Shown here: positions 1 to 9,790 of the stretch, in pieces
Numbering within the stretch: the stretch's first letter is position 1
Layout: each line of letters begins with the position of its first letter
From: Planktothrix tepida PCC 9214
GTDB lineage: Bacteria > Cyanobacteriota > Cyanobacteriia > Cyanobacteriales > Microcoleaceae
Direction: 5' to 3'
DNA length: 64,000 nt
NCBI RefSeq assembly: GCF_900009145.1
Contig: NZ_LN889813.1
Coordinates: forward strand, 305,936 to 369,935
Translations under genes and position numbers: made by a program
The notes under the pieces: model-generated
Told to the model about the DNA's origin: nothing
Seen by the model: the letters and a program-made list of their open reading frames with translations, nothing else
The model's database searches: none

Positions 1-1177
1 CTTGACGTTCGAGTTCTTCGGCGATTTTTTGATCTTCGGCTGCTGCATCATATTTAGCAGTATCCTTAATATCAATTTTCCAGCCTGTTAATCGGGCTGC
101 GAGACGAACATTTTGCCCTTCTTTCCCAATGGCCAAACTCAATTGATCTTCGGGAACCAGAATGTGGGCTCGACGTTCTTCAGGATTAACTAAACGGACT
201 TCATCGACTCTGGCCGGACTCAAGGCATTGGCAATATAGGTAGCCGGGTCAGGTGACCAACGAATCACATCTATTTTCTCACCCCGCAGTTCATTCACCA
301 CAACTTGAATCCGCGAACCCCTCGCTCCGATACAAGCACCAACCGGATCAACATCTCGATCCAAAGTATCTACTGCTATTTTAGTCCGAGGGCCAACGTG
401 ACGGGAAGGGGGGTTGGCTTCTCGCGCGACGGCGACAATTCGCACCACTTCATCCTCAATTTCAGGGACTTCATTGGCAAACAGATAAACGACTAACCCG
501 GCATCGGCCCTAGATACTAACAATTGTGGCCCCCGTTGGGAACCTTGACAGACTTTTTTCAGATAAACTCGGAAAGTCGCATTGGCTCGATAATTATCAT
601 TGGGGAGTTGTTCGCGTTTGGGGAGTTCCGCTTCAACAGCCATGCGACCAAAACCACTGGCCACTTCCATAATCACCGATTGTCGTTCAAACCGCAGCAC
701 TTTAGCTTGGAGCACGGTGCCTTCAAGTTCTTTAAACTCTTCTTGAATCAATTTGCGCTGCTTATCTCGGAGTTTTTGGGCTAAAACCTGTTTCGTTTGA
801 ATGGCAGCCATGCGACCAAACTCCCCTTGATCCGGGGTAACATCTAACGTAACCGTATCCCCTAACTGGGCTTCTGGAGCAACTTCGCGTACATCTTTTA
901 AGGCAATTTGGTGATCTTGATTACTGACTTGTTCAACAATCATTAAATTCTTCGCTAAAACGCGAAATCCTTCTTCATCGACATCGAGTTCTACATCAAA
1001 ATTATCAAAATAATCGTCACTAAATTGAGTCTGAATTTCAATCGTCCGACGATAGCGTTCATATCCTTTTAATAAGGCTTCTCGCAACGCTTCTTCTACC
1101 GCTTGTTTAGGTAAATTACGTTCCTGAGAAATACTATTAATCATATCTTGCAAACCGGGCAAACTCACCATTGACAT
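1..1177 (-). CDS. nusA: Transcription termination/antitermination factor NusA (3' end cut off)
   Basis: Binds RNA polymerase and nascent RNA and modulates pausing, termination and antitermination. The minus strand reads from an ATG at 1177 without a stop to the window edge (about 392 codons). The N-terminal RNA-polymerase-binding domain begins MSMVSLPGLQDM. An S1 domain follows (FGRMA, VLRFERQSVIMEV), then KH-domain text with GACIGARGSRIQ and LAIGKEGQNVRLAARLTGW. The start is supported by GGAGG about 11 bases upstream. It lies 96 bases downstream of rimP on the same strand, the usual rimP-nusA order. Only the extreme C-terminus is missing from view. Confidence 0.96.
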   Translation of the reverse strand, partial: MSMVSLPGLQDMINSISQERNLPKQAVEEALREALLKGYERYRRTIEIQTQFSDDYFDNFDVELDVDEEGFRVLAKNLMIVEQVSNQDHQIALKDVREVAPEAQLGDTVTLDVTPDQGEFGRMAAIQTKQVLAQKLRDKQRKLIQEEFKELEGTVLQAKVLRFERQSVIMEVASGFGRMAVEAELPKREQLPNDNYRANATFRVYLKKVCQGSQRGPQLLVSRADAGLVVYLFANEVPEIEDEVVRIVAVAREANPPSRHVGPRTKIAVDTLDRDVDPVGACIGARGSRIQVVVNELRGEKIDVIRWSPDPATYIANALSPARVDEVRLVNPEERRAHILVPEDQLSLAIGKEGQNVRLAARLTGWKIDIKDTAKYDAAAEDQKIAEELERQ

Positions 1178-1273
1178 AGGGTTTTTATCCTCCAAATTTT
1201 GATTGTTTGATAACAGGAAACAGGGAACAGAGTGGAAAGTTTCTATTTATTGACTTCCAGCGTTATAAAACCT

Positions 1274-1741
1274 TTATTCCTCTCCACTTTCGTCTAGTAA
1301 AACTTCCGTTACTAACTCGCGCGGAATTGCGATTTGCCGCCCTTTTTGACTGAGATAAACAGTTGTTTCATCCCGACGCACGAGTTTTCCCCGTTGTTGA
1401 GTCTGACCTTTGTAGGGTTCTGATGTTTTGACAATGATCGGAAATCCTTTGAAGGAAATAAATTCGCGATCGCTGGTTAAAAATTGTGAAATTCCTGGGC
1501 TGGAAATCTCCAAAACATACGCATCGGGAATAATATTCGTCGTCTCTAACTGTTCTTCCAAAGCCCGACTCATCCGTTCACAATCATCCAATCCAGTATC
1601 CTGACTGGGGTTGCGGATATCGACACGCAGTACAGGCGGTTTCTGATTGGTGTAAAAGGTAGCCCCCACCACTTCCAGTCCCAAGGTTTGGGCGATGGGG
1701 GTGGCGATATCAAGAATTTCGGGGATCAGGGGATGAGCCAT
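1274..1741 (-). CDS. rimP: Ribosome maturation factor RimP
   Basis: Cytoplasmic factor needed for maturation of the 30S ribosomal subunit. At 155 residues it has normal family length. The N-terminal half contains the family pattern around [10 protein letters not shown] and [13 protein letters not shown], followed by VLEISSPGI, a hallmark of RimP. The C-terminal SH3-like half carries [10 protein letters not shown] and [13 protein letters not shown]. It is the first gene of the rimP-nusA unit and is preceded by a minus-strand hairpin with a U-tract about 50 bases upstream, which could be an attenuator or the end of the previous transcript. Confidence 0.95.
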   Translation of the reverse strand: MAHPLIPEILDIATPIAQTLGLEVVGATFYTNQKPPVLRVDIRNPSQDTGLDDCERMSRALEEQLETTNIIPDAYVLEISSPGISQFLTSDREFISFKGFPIIVKTSEPYKGQTQQRGKLVRRDETTVYLSQKGRQIAIPRELVTEVLLDESGEE

Positions 1742-1792
1742 AGTTGACGGGAATATTAGAGTCTACAGAAGTTCTGGCGTTACACTGACATG

Positions 1793-1814
1793 AAAAAAGT
1801 GGGCTTCACCCACT
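1793..1814 (-). terminator. Intrinsic terminator-like hairpin in front of rimP
   Basis: Read on the minus strand, a perfect 6-bp stem (AGTGGG/CCCACT) with a 5-base loop runs into six U residues. It ends about 52 bases before the rimP start. A second perfect hairpin (CGAACCC/GGGTTCG, 1851-1867) lies just upstream. The pair may end the transcript of the membrane-protein gene at 1951-3387, or act as an attenuator in the rimP-nusA leader. Confidence 0.65.
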
Positions 1815-1950
1815 CTGCGCGTGAAACAGTGTCCTCCCAGAAGCCAAAGACGAACCCAAAGGGTTCGCCTCTTCTTCTAGTTTAGCTTACGGTGAAGGCA
1901 ATTGTCAGGGGTCTTGTCGGTTGATGGGTAACGGTTGACAAGGACAACAT

Positions 1951-3387
1951 TTAATCGGTTTGTGTTAATCGTCTTTGTTCGTGTAATTGGGCGAGAACTT
2001 GTTCAAAGTTAGATTCATCCACCTGTTGAATATAGTTAATTTTGAATTCTTCTAAAAAGTCAATTAATAAGGTTTGGATTTCGGCAAAGCCTTGTTCTTT
2101 TTGTAATTCTTCTCCTAACACCTGACTAAAGTTTTTAACTAATTGATTGGTTAATTTTGTACCAACGGGATCTTCCATTGCTTTTTTCACCGTTTCATAG
2201 GCATCCTGTGGCCCTTCTGTTGCTAATTTAGACAGTTCAGCAATAATTCTTTCTTGAATTTGTTCAGGAATTTGTTGTAACCCCGGTATACTTTTAAACT
2301 GTTGAATAACGGGGGATTGTTGGATGACTTGTTCAATATTATAGCGCAATAATGCTTCAATATCGGGTTCTATTTTAGGAATAACATTATAAATAATTGT
2401 TTTAATTAAATGATTAGCAATCGCCTCTATTTCATTAATATTATTAATATCTAAATATTTTTTATTGCGATTCGTGAAAAATCGCTTAACCACATCTCCT
2501 TTCTCAATTTCCCGTTGAACTTGTTCAAGACCTTCAACCACAACGGCTTCGGTTAATTCCCTGGCTATTCCAGCCACAAATCCGCGAGTCACTTGAAGCC
2601 GAATATATTCTAAACTAATAAAATGGACTTGATTTAAGCGTAGTGCTACAGGAATTATTCTTAATAATCGCCAAAAGGGTAAAAACAAAAAGACATCATA
2701 CCACCGCCATAACATCGCATCAAACCAAGTTACTCTCGGATAACGACGGCTAATAAAATAGGTTCTGGCTAAAAATTCGAGGAAGAAAATGATCACAAAG
2801 GGTAAATCAATTTTCCAAAAAGTTCGAGTGAATTCCCCATTTTCTCCGAGAGTTCGATAATAGTTTGTGGCAATTAAAGGACTAATATTTTTTTCAAACC
2901 AGTCAATTTCTTGATCATATCCTTGTTGTTTGAGATAAGATGTACTCCAAAAGGTATTAAAAGATTGTTTAGCGGAATTTTGAGGATTTTCGACATGATC
3001 TCGCATTCGATTTTTAATGCGTTCTAAAGTTCCGCTTTTTTCAGCAATTGCAAAGGGATTTTCATTGATCATTCCCTCACTTTGAGCGCGTAATTGTGCT
3101 AAAATTTCATCGGTTTCAGTAGAATTTAAACTGGTTTCAGTTACACTAACTTTTAACTGCTCAACAGTCTCTAAATATTTTTCTGTATCTTGATGAGGTT
3201 CTATCCCTTTAACGGGATCATAAATTTGGGTTAGAACCGGAATATACCGAAAATAATAATCTCGCAAATCAGTATAAGTCAGGTTAAATAAAACTAATCC
3301 ATAGTTAACGGTAACGACAATAGCCATTAACCGCTCAAACCAAGGAAGTTTTTGATTTTGGGGAACAGAGATAGAATTTTTTTTCAT
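1951..3387 (-). CDS. Conserved membrane protein of unknown function, voltage-sensor-like segment
   Basis: Not recognised as a named family. The 478-residue product has one hydrophobic segment near residues 18-40 and a charged helical region to about 190. A second membrane block at roughly 195-265 has FVIIFFLEFLAR, then a tryptophan-rich stretch and LPFWRLLRIIPVALRL. The arginine-spaced hydrophobic pattern of that block resembles the S2-S4 region of ion-channel voltage sensors, but no pore helix or selectivity filter is visible. The C-terminal 200 residues look like amphipathic helices. It is monocistronic, with divergent spacing to the glycosyltransferase at 3638. The function is open. Confidence 0.6.
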   Translation of the reverse strand: MKKNSISVPQNQKLPWFERLMAIVVTVNYGLVLFNLTYTDLRDYYFRYIPVLTQIYDPVKGIEPHQDTEKYLETVEQLKVSVTETSLNSTETDEILAQLRAQSEGMINENPFAIAEKSGTLERIKNRMRDHVENPQNSAKQSFNTFWSTSYLKQQGYDQEIDWFEKNISPLIATNYYRTLGENGEFTRTFWKIDLPFVIIFFLEFLARTYFISRRYPRVTWFDAMLWRWYDVFLFLPFWRLLRIIPVALRLNQVHFISLEYIRLQVTRGFVAGIARELTEAVVVEGLEQVQREIEKGDVVKRFFTNRNKKYLDINNINEIEAIANHLIKTIIYNVIPKIEPDIEALLRYNIEQVIQQSPVIQQFKSIPGLQQIPEQIQERIIAELSKLATEGPQDAYETVKKAMEDPVGTKLTNQLVKNFSQVLGEELQKEQGFAEIQTLLIDFLEEFKINYIQQVDESNFEQVLAQLHEQRRLTQTD

Positions 3388-3637
3388 TATAAATTAAATA
3401 ATCACAGAACAATAAGTAGCAAGTCCCAAATCAACGAATATTAATAAATCTTCTCTAGTTAAGCTAAAGTACCTAGATTCTTAGGCTAAAGCCCAACACT
3501 GAACTTTTTTAAGTTAACCAGAATTCTGTCCAGAGACTAACTCAAGTTAGAGGAATTATTAATAGCAGTTTTAGGTATTATAGAAGATAAAAATCAACCC
3601 TAACATTTAACATTGAATCAAGTTCTGGATTAAATCT

Positions 3638-4672
3638 ATGTCCAATTCCTTAGAAACTCCCCAAATTAGTATTGTGATTCCAGCATACAACTGCGATCGC
3701 TATATTGGGCAAGCGATCGAAAGTATTCTTAATCAAACTTATTCTGCTTATGAAATTATCGTCGTGGATGATGGTTCCCAGGACAACACCCGGGAAGCGT
3801 TACAACCCTATTCTCAACAGATTCACTATGTTTATCAACAAAACCAAGGGGTTTCTGTCGCGCGAAATCATGGGTTAAATTTAGCGAAGGGAGAGTTTAT
3901 TGTCTTCCTCGATGCGGATGATACTTTTCTTGACGATAAATTAGCAACTCAACTAGCAGTTTTTGAAGCACAACCCCAACTGGGACTGGTTCAAAGTGGA
4001 TGGCGTCGCGTGAACCAACAGGGAGAAACCCTAATGGATGCGACACCTTGGGACTATGTTCCTGAATTGAATTTAGAAATGTGGTTGCGTTGGAAACCTT
4101 TGGGAACAATGGGAACTTTAATGTTTCGTCGAGACTGGTTATTAAAAGTTGCAGGGTTTGAACCGGGGTTAGCCCATGCGGAGGATGTGGATTTAATTTT
4201 AAGATTAGCATTATTAGGCTGTGAATCCGCTTGGTTACGTCAGTCAACGGTTTGTTATCGTCAACATGACCGCAACACAATGCGGGATGGAATTTCTCAA
4301 GCAAAATCGATTAATTATGTTTTGGATAAATTTTTTAATCTTCCCAATATTCCCTTAGAAATTCGGTTAATTGAAAATTGGGTGCGGTATAGTACCTTAG
4401 TTTGGAGTTCTTGGTATTTATATTATACAGGTTTCCCGCTAGAAATGGCAGAATATTTACAAAAAGCTTGGCAATATACCCCATTTTTGGCGGTAGAAAC
4501 TTTAACCAATTGGACAGAAAGTTTTGTTCATTATTCTAATAGTTTAGAACAGCCTTTATCTGTGAATCAACTGTGTAGTTTACCGGAATGGCAAAATTTA
4601 ACAACTTGGGTTTTACAACAAACAATACAACAACGTTCTCAACCTTTAGAAGCAGGAATTAAGTTATTTTAA
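3638..4672 (+). CDS. Glycosyltransferase family 2
   Basis: Predicted inverting glycosyltransferase that moves a sugar from a nucleotide-sugar donor to a polysaccharide or glycolipid acceptor at the cytoplasmic membrane face. The GT-A fold is clear: ISIVIPAYNCDRYIGQAIES at the start, VVDDGSQDNT, VSVARNHGLNLAKGEFIVFLD and the metal-binding DADD near residue 92. HAEDVDLILRLA near 180 matches the acceptor-side ED motif. It is 344 residues, with the start 36 bases after a short A+T-rich leader. It converges on the TPR protein at 4659 and their stop regions overlap by 14 bases. Substrate unknown. Confidence 0.88.
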   Translation: MSNSLETPQISIVIPAYNCDRYIGQAIESILNQTYSAYEIIVVDDGSQDNTREALQPYSQQIHYVYQQNQGVSVARNHGLNLAKGEFIVFLDADDTFLDDKLATQLAVFEAQPQLGLVQSGWRRVNQQGETLMDATPWDYVPELNLEMWLRWKPLGTMGTLMFRRDWLLKVAGFEPGLAHAEDVDLILRLALLGCESAWLRQSTVCYRQHDRNTMRDGISQAKSINYVLDKFFNLPNIPLEIRLIENWVRYSTLVWSSWYLYYTGFPLEMAEYLQKAWQYTPFLAVETLTNWTESFVHYSNSLEQPLSVNQLCSLPEWQNLTTWVLQQTIQQRSQPLEAGIKLF

Positions 4673-6905
4673 TTTCAGCTAATTCTAACAATTTCATGAA
4701 CTCATCCAGATTAATTTTCATATCGAGTTGTCCGAGATGAGTTAAATTTTCTGTTGTTTTATCAATGACTTCACTAATTAAATAGTAATGTTCTAACTGA
4801 CAAAGATTGCTAATCAATCGATAATAAATCGGAACATAATCTGGGTGAAATAGCTCAATAATTTTAGTTCTAGGTTGACAAAATACAATATTAGATAATC
4901 CAGCACCATGCGGCGCTATTACAACGGATGCGGTCGCCATTAATTCTACTTGTTCGGAAAAGCTTAAAGTTTCTAAAACCACGCTTTCAAAGTTTAATGG
5001 TTTCAGACATTGAAATAATTCATCTTGGTTAATAACATTACGATAACTTGCTTTTTCTCGACTCAAATAAATCCGGCGATAAGGGGTAATATTCCCAATA
5101 TTAGCGGGAAGAAAAGCTGATCTCAAAAAGTTACACACCCATGCAGGTGTGATCACATTTTTGTACATTAAATTCGGGGAAGGAACAATAATTTTATGAG
5201 CTTGAATATGATGATGAGTCATACTCACTATAATTTTAGACAAGGGAACACCAAGCTTAACTAAGGTTTCTTTTTGATAAGTTGGATAGTCTGCATTAAT
5301 CACAAAATAATCAATATCATCCCAGGAAATCCCACTTTCTTGAATTAAATGAAAACCGGGTAAAACATCATACAGCCAATGAAAATAGGTTGCTCCCCAA
5401 CGCACCGATAAAAAGGCAATTGTTCCCTCAATTTGATAGACTGGTGCTAATTGATTCGACGATAAAACTAATTCAGCACATCCCGTTGAAAGATCCGTAA
5501 CTAATTGATTATTTTCTGTTATAATGGCACTGGTGGCTAAATCTCCCCAGGCTCTAGCATTCTCTAAAATGGCTACAAATGCTTTTTGAGTTGTAGCGTG
5601 ATCAAACATTAAACAAAATTGAGATTGAGAAATTGTTTTTGACGGAGTTAAAGTAATATTAGATTCAGAATAAATAGGTATAAAATTGATTTGAGAATCA
5701 ATCTGGGATAAAGTCAGTTGGTGTGTCGGAATGGGACAATATTTTTGAAGAATTGCAGAGGGTATTTCTCTAGCGTTATAACAGCCTAAACCTTCTTCAT
5801 CATATCCTTGTTGCATCAAAACCTCAGCAATTATATCGTAAGGTTTCATAAAATCAGGATTAATTTTTAAGGCTTCAAGACAACAATAAATAGCCTGTTC
5901 CCATTGCTTTTGTTTTAACCAAACATCTCCTAAATCTGCATAATATTGAGAAAGATTAGGATTAATCTGAATCGCTTTTGTATAATAAAAAATTGCATCT
6001 ACAATCTTATTGTTGACTTTATAAATATTTCCTAAAATATGGTAAAGTTCATCCGCTTCAGGACGTTTCTTTAACTGTTCTTCAAAAATTAAACTTGCTT
6101 GAATTAATTCTTGAGATTGTATAATTTTAGGAATAATCTCATCTAATAGCTCTTGATAATAGGCATTAGATTTAGCCGCTTCATAATAGGCAATAACAGC
6201 CTCATACCATTGGTGAGTTTCTAATAACGCTTTTCCTAATTTGGGATAAAACCAATCAATATTATTCTCAATTTTAATAGCTTGACGATAAGCTTTTATT
6301 GCTTCTAACCATTGTTGTTTTCCAGAAAAAGCTTCTCCTAACCAATAATAAGCTTGATGGGAATTAGGATAAATTTCTAAAGTTTTTAAATACAAAGAAA
6401 TTGCTTGATCCCATTTGCTTTGAGAAATTAAACTTTTGCCGAAATCAATATGAGATTGAAGGGGGATAGATTCAGGTTCTAAAATTAATACTTGAAACCA
6501 ACATTCTAGTGCTTTTTCGGGTTGGTTTAGGTAGCTAAAAACACTATATAAATTTCGGTAAATCCCGACTTGATTCGGTTTTAACTGTAAAGCAATTTCA
6601 TAGAATTTTAAAGCTTTTTCCCATTGCTGTTGTTGTAGATAAACTGTCCCTAAATTCCCTAGAACTTCGACCCAGTTCGGTTGTAGTTTTAAGGCGTTTT
6701 CATAGTATGATTTAGCTTCCTCTAGTTGTCCTTGCAATTGTTTCGCTAACCCAATGGTACTGTAAGCTAACGCAAAATTAGGTTGCAATTGTAAGATGTT
6801 TTGACAAGTTGTAATCGCTTCTTCATATTGCTGTTGAGCGATATGGCGAGACGCTTGTTGATATAAAACAATGACAGAATTGTCTGGTGTTTCAGATGGT
6901 TGCAT
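4659..6905 (-). CDS. TPR protein with C-terminal GT61-type (DUF563) glycosyltransferase domain
   Basis: The 748-residue product has a run of tetratricopeptide repeats in the first 380 residues (for example YENALKLQPNWVEVLGNLGT, spaced 34 residues). A C-terminal domain of about 340 residues follows with HWLYDVLPGFHLIQ, RRIYLSREKASYR and PHGAGLSNIVFCQP, the signatures of DUF563/GT61 enzymes. By family it should transfer sugars to protein or polysaccharide, the TPR part probably binding a partner. It is a paralogue of the next gene upstream (6936-9596), with a 30-base gap, so the two probably form an operon. The donor and acceptor cannot be read from sequence. Confidence 0.85.
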   Translation of the reverse strand: MQPSETPDNSVIVLYQQASRHIAQQQYEEAITTCQNILQLQPNFALAYSTIGLAKQLQGQLEEAKSYYENALKLQPNWVEVLGNLGTVYLQQQQWEKALKFYEIALQLKPNQVGIYRNLYSVFSYLNQPEKALECWFQVLILEPESIPLQSHIDFGKSLISQSKWDQAISLYLKTLEIYPNSHQAYYWLGEAFSGKQQWLEAIKAYRQAIKIENNIDWFYPKLGKALLETHQWYEAVIAYYEAAKSNAYYQELLDEIIPKIIQSQELIQASLIFEEQLKKRPEADELYHILGNIYKVNNKIVDAIFYYTKAIQINPNLSQYYADLGDVWLKQKQWEQAIYCCLEALKINPDFMKPYDIIAEVLMQQGYDEEGLGCYNAREIPSAILQKYCPIPTHQLTLSQIDSQINFIPIYSESNITLTPSKTISQSQFCLMFDHATTQKAFVAILENARAWGDLATSAIITENNQLVTDLSTGCAELVLSSNQLAPVYQIEGTIAFLSVRWGATYFHWLYDVLPGFHLIQESGISWDDIDYFVINADYPTYQKETLVKLGVPLSKIIVSMTHHHIQAHKIIVPSPNLMYKNVITPAWVCNFLRSAFLPANIGNITPYRRIYLSREKASYRNVINQDELFQCLKPLNFESVVLETLSFSEQVELMATASVVIAPHGAGLSNIVFCQPRTKIIELFHPDYVPIYYRLISNLCQLEHYYLISEVIDKTTENLTHLGQLDMKINLDEFMKLLELAEIKIT

Positions 6906-6935
6906 GATCTCGACCCTGATAAAATATTGACAAGA

Positions 6936-9596
6936 TTAAGAAAGTTCTGTAACTCCAGCTAATTCTAATAAACTCATTAAATCATCGATATTAATCCGCA
7001 TATCTAATAATCCTAAAAACGTAATATCATCTAAAGCTTCATTTTCGACAAGCTCTCCAATTAAATAATAATGTTCTAGCTCACAGATATTACTAATAAT
7101 TCGATAACAAGGTGGAATATGAGTGGGTGCAAATAATTCAATCACCTTAGTTCCAGGCTGACAAAACACAATATTAGATAAGCCCGCACCATGGGGAGTT
7201 AAAACCACTGACGCACTAGCCATTAATTCGGCTTGTTCAGAAATCGTTAAAGATTCTAGTACAACGCTCTCAAAGTTCAAGGGTTCTAAACGTTTAAGTA
7301 ACTCATCTTGATTCACCAGATGACGGTAACTGGCTTGTTCTCGACTAATATAGATGCGACGGTTTGTAGAAATTTTCTGAAAATCTTGAGAAACAAATTG
7401 TTGTTTGAGGAATTTGCAAATCCAAGGAGAAGTTGTTGTGGAATTATGGAAAAAATTAGGCGCGGGAACAATAATTTTTTGCGCTTGAATATAAGGTTGA
7501 TAACGACTTTCGATAATTTTGGATTCTGGGATACCTAATTTTTGTAAGGTTTGCTTTTGATAGGGAGAACGATAACTATTGAAAACGAAATAATCAATAC
7601 TATCTAAGGAAATACCGCTTTCTTGAATCAAATGAATACCCGGTAAAACATCATACAACCAATGATAAAATGCTTCTCCCCATTGCACGGATAAAAAGGC
7701 AACCGTTCCATCAATTTTATATGCTGGGGGTAATTTATTAGAGGATAAAACCAATTCAGCGCATCCGGTTGAAATATCAGTGAGTAATTCATTTTGTGCA
7801 GTCATAATTGCACTGGTCGCTGAATCTCCCCAGACTTTCCCATTCTCTAATATCACGACAAAAGCATTTCGAGTTTCAGCTTGACCAAAAATAAAGCCGG
7901 GATGAAATTGAGCAATTGTTCGAGAGGGGTTTAGAGGAATTTGACTAGCTGGATAAACGGGAATATAAGTCACATGAGAACTAAAGTCTGATGTAATCAA
8001 TTGATCAGGATTAATAGAACAGTATTGTTCTAAAAGTGACCAAGGTAATTCTTTATAGTTATAACATTTTAAAGCTTCTTCTGTTTTTCCTTGCTGCTGT
8101 AAAATTTTAGCAATATTTTGATAAGCTTCAATTAAATCCGGCTTCATTTGTAAAGCGTCCATTAAGTAGGACATGGCTAGATCTAATTCTTGTTTTTTTA
8201 ACCAAGCTTCTCCTAATCCAGCATAATATTCAGCGACTTTTGAATTAAGATTGATAGCTGTTTGATAGGATGCGATCGCTTCATCAATTTGACCTTGAGA
8301 GTTATATAAATTCCCTAATTGATAATGTAAAATATGAGCTTTGGGAGTCACTTCAAGACATTTTTGATAAACGGAAATAGCAGTTTCTATTTCCTCCTGT
8401 TCAATTAAGGTATCTGCTAATTGATCTAACAGCCAAAGATTATTCGGATTGAGTTCAACGGCTTTACAATAAGCATCAATTGCCTGATTCCATTGTTTTT
8501 GACCTGTAAATAATTTTCCGATTTGGGGATATAACCAATCCACATTCGGTTCCAGTTCAATTGCTTGCTGATAGCAAGTTAACGCTTCCTCAAACTGTTG
8601 CATTTCCAACAAGCTATTTCCTAGGGTAAAATGCAACCAAAAGCCATCAGGATTAATCTCAATAGCTTGGCGATACCAATCAACAGCTTCTTGATGTTTT
8701 CCGGTTTTAGAACAAATTTCTCCTAATTTAAAATAAGAACCGAAAAATTTAGGATTAAGGGCAATTCCTTGGTAATAAGCAAGGGTGGCTTCTTCCCATC
8801 TTTGTTGTTCAGATAAAGCATTTCCCAGTTGATGATATGTCCAGGAAAAATTCGGGCTGAGTTCAATGGCTTTTTGGTAATTTGCGATCGCTTCATCCCA
8901 TTTTTGTTGCTGAACTAACGCATCTCCTAAACTTTGATAAAACAGGTAACTATCGGGATCAAGACTAATTGCTTGATTATAGGCGGCGATCGCATCTTCC
9001 CATTGTTGTTTCCGGCTTAAAGCTTCTCCCAAACTAAAATAGGAGTGGGGCAAATTGGGATAAATTTCTACGCCCTTAGTATAGAGTTCCAGAGCTTGAT
9101 CTAATTTGCCTTTTTCAATTAACGTTTTTCCAAAATCCATATAATCTTGAGGAGAAACGCATTGTGGCTCTAAAATTAAGGCTTGAAACCAAGCATGATT
9201 CGCTTCTTCCGGTTGATTGAGATTAATCCAAACCCTATATAAATTCTGATAAATTATGGCTTGATTCGGTTTAAAATGCAGCGCAGTTTGATAAGATTGC
9301 AGGGCTTCTTGCCATTGCTGTTGTTGAACATATACCGTCCCTAAATTAGCATGAACTTCCACCCAATCGGGTTTGAGGTCGAGGGCTTTGGTATACCAAA
9401 ATTTGGCTTCATCTAGTTTTCCTTGCAATTGTTTAGCCAACCCCATCGTACTGTAAGTCGGGAGGAAGCGAGGTTGCAACTTCAGTGCTTGCTGACAGAC
9501 TTCAACCGCCTCATCAAACTGCTGTTGGGCGATATAGCGATGTGCCTCGGCGTGCAAATCAAAAACTGTTTTCTCTGGAGTATCAGACAATGGCAT
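6936..9596 (-). CDS. TPR protein with C-terminal GT61-type (DUF563) glycosyltransferase domain, longer paralogue
   Basis: Same architecture as its downstream neighbour but with more tetratricopeptide repeats (about fourteen, to residue ~540). The GT61/DUF563 domain has HWLYDVLPGIHLIQ, RRIYISREQASYR and PHGAGLSNIVFCQPGTKVIE. I place the start at the ATG at 9596 (MPLSDTPEK), because it aligns with MQPSETPDN of the paralogue and both have the same GATC before ATG. A longer frame opens at 9623. The right end of a TnpB element lies only about 40 bases upstream, so the insertion sits in this gene's promoter region. Recent duplication plus TPR expansion is the simplest history. Confidence 0.85.
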   Translation of the reverse strand: MPLSDTPEKTVFDLHAEAHRYIAQQQFDEAVEVCQQALKLQPRFLPTYSTMGLAKQLQGKLDEAKFWYTKALDLKPDWVEVHANLGTVYVQQQQWQEALQSYQTALHFKPNQAIIYQNLYRVWINLNQPEEANHAWFQALILEPQCVSPQDYMDFGKTLIEKGKLDQALELYTKGVEIYPNLPHSYFSLGEALSRKQQWEDAIAAYNQAISLDPDSYLFYQSLGDALVQQQKWDEAIANYQKAIELSPNFSWTYHQLGNALSEQQRWEEATLAYYQGIALNPKFFGSYFKLGEICSKTGKHQEAVDWYRQAIEINPDGFWLHFTLGNSLLEMQQFEEALTCYQQAIELEPNVDWLYPQIGKLFTGQKQWNQAIDAYCKAVELNPNNLWLLDQLADTLIEQEEIETAISVYQKCLEVTPKAHILHYQLGNLYNSQGQIDEAIASYQTAINLNSKVAEYYAGLGEAWLKKQELDLAMSYLMDALQMKPDLIEAYQNIAKILQQQGKTEEALKCYNYKELPWSLLEQYCSINPDQLITSDFSSHVTYIPVYPASQIPLNPSRTIAQFHPGFIFGQAETRNAFVVILENGKVWGDSATSAIMTAQNELLTDISTGCAELVLSSNKLPPAYKIDGTVAFLSVQWGEAFYHWLYDVLPGIHLIQESGISLDSIDYFVFNSYRSPYQKQTLQKLGIPESKIIESRYQPYIQAQKIIVPAPNFFHNSTTTSPWICKFLKQQFVSQDFQKISTNRRIYISREQASYRHLVNQDELLKRLEPLNFESVVLESLTISEQAELMASASVVLTPHGAGLSNIVFCQPGTKVIELFAPTHIPPCYRIISNICELEHYYLIGELVENEALDDITFLGLLDMRINIDDLMSLLELAGVTELS

Positions 9597-9633
9597 GATC
9601 AACCGTGAAAGATAGAGTATCAATATAGACGTT

Positions 9634-9790
9634 GTAGTGAACTACTCCGACCCGCTACGCTGAGGTCGGAGCTTCCTGTCCAACAGAAAGCACAACAGTA
9701 GATTTCTTGCGTCCTCCACTATTACGTCTGACATCTGGACAACAGGCTGACTCGCTAGTTCCTAACGACAAAAAACGCAGTCCTTCATCT
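9634..9790 (-). ncRNA. Candidate omega RNA at the 3' end of tnpB
   Basis: In this family the guide-carrying RNA overlaps the end of tnpB and stops at the element's right end. Here the minus strand forms a perfect 8-bp hairpin, CTCCGACC/GGTCGGAG (9645-9671), followed by a small palindrome GTAG-TGAA-CTAC (9634-9645). Anything beyond about 9634 would be guide sequence. The 5' boundary is a guess. Confidence 0.45.
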
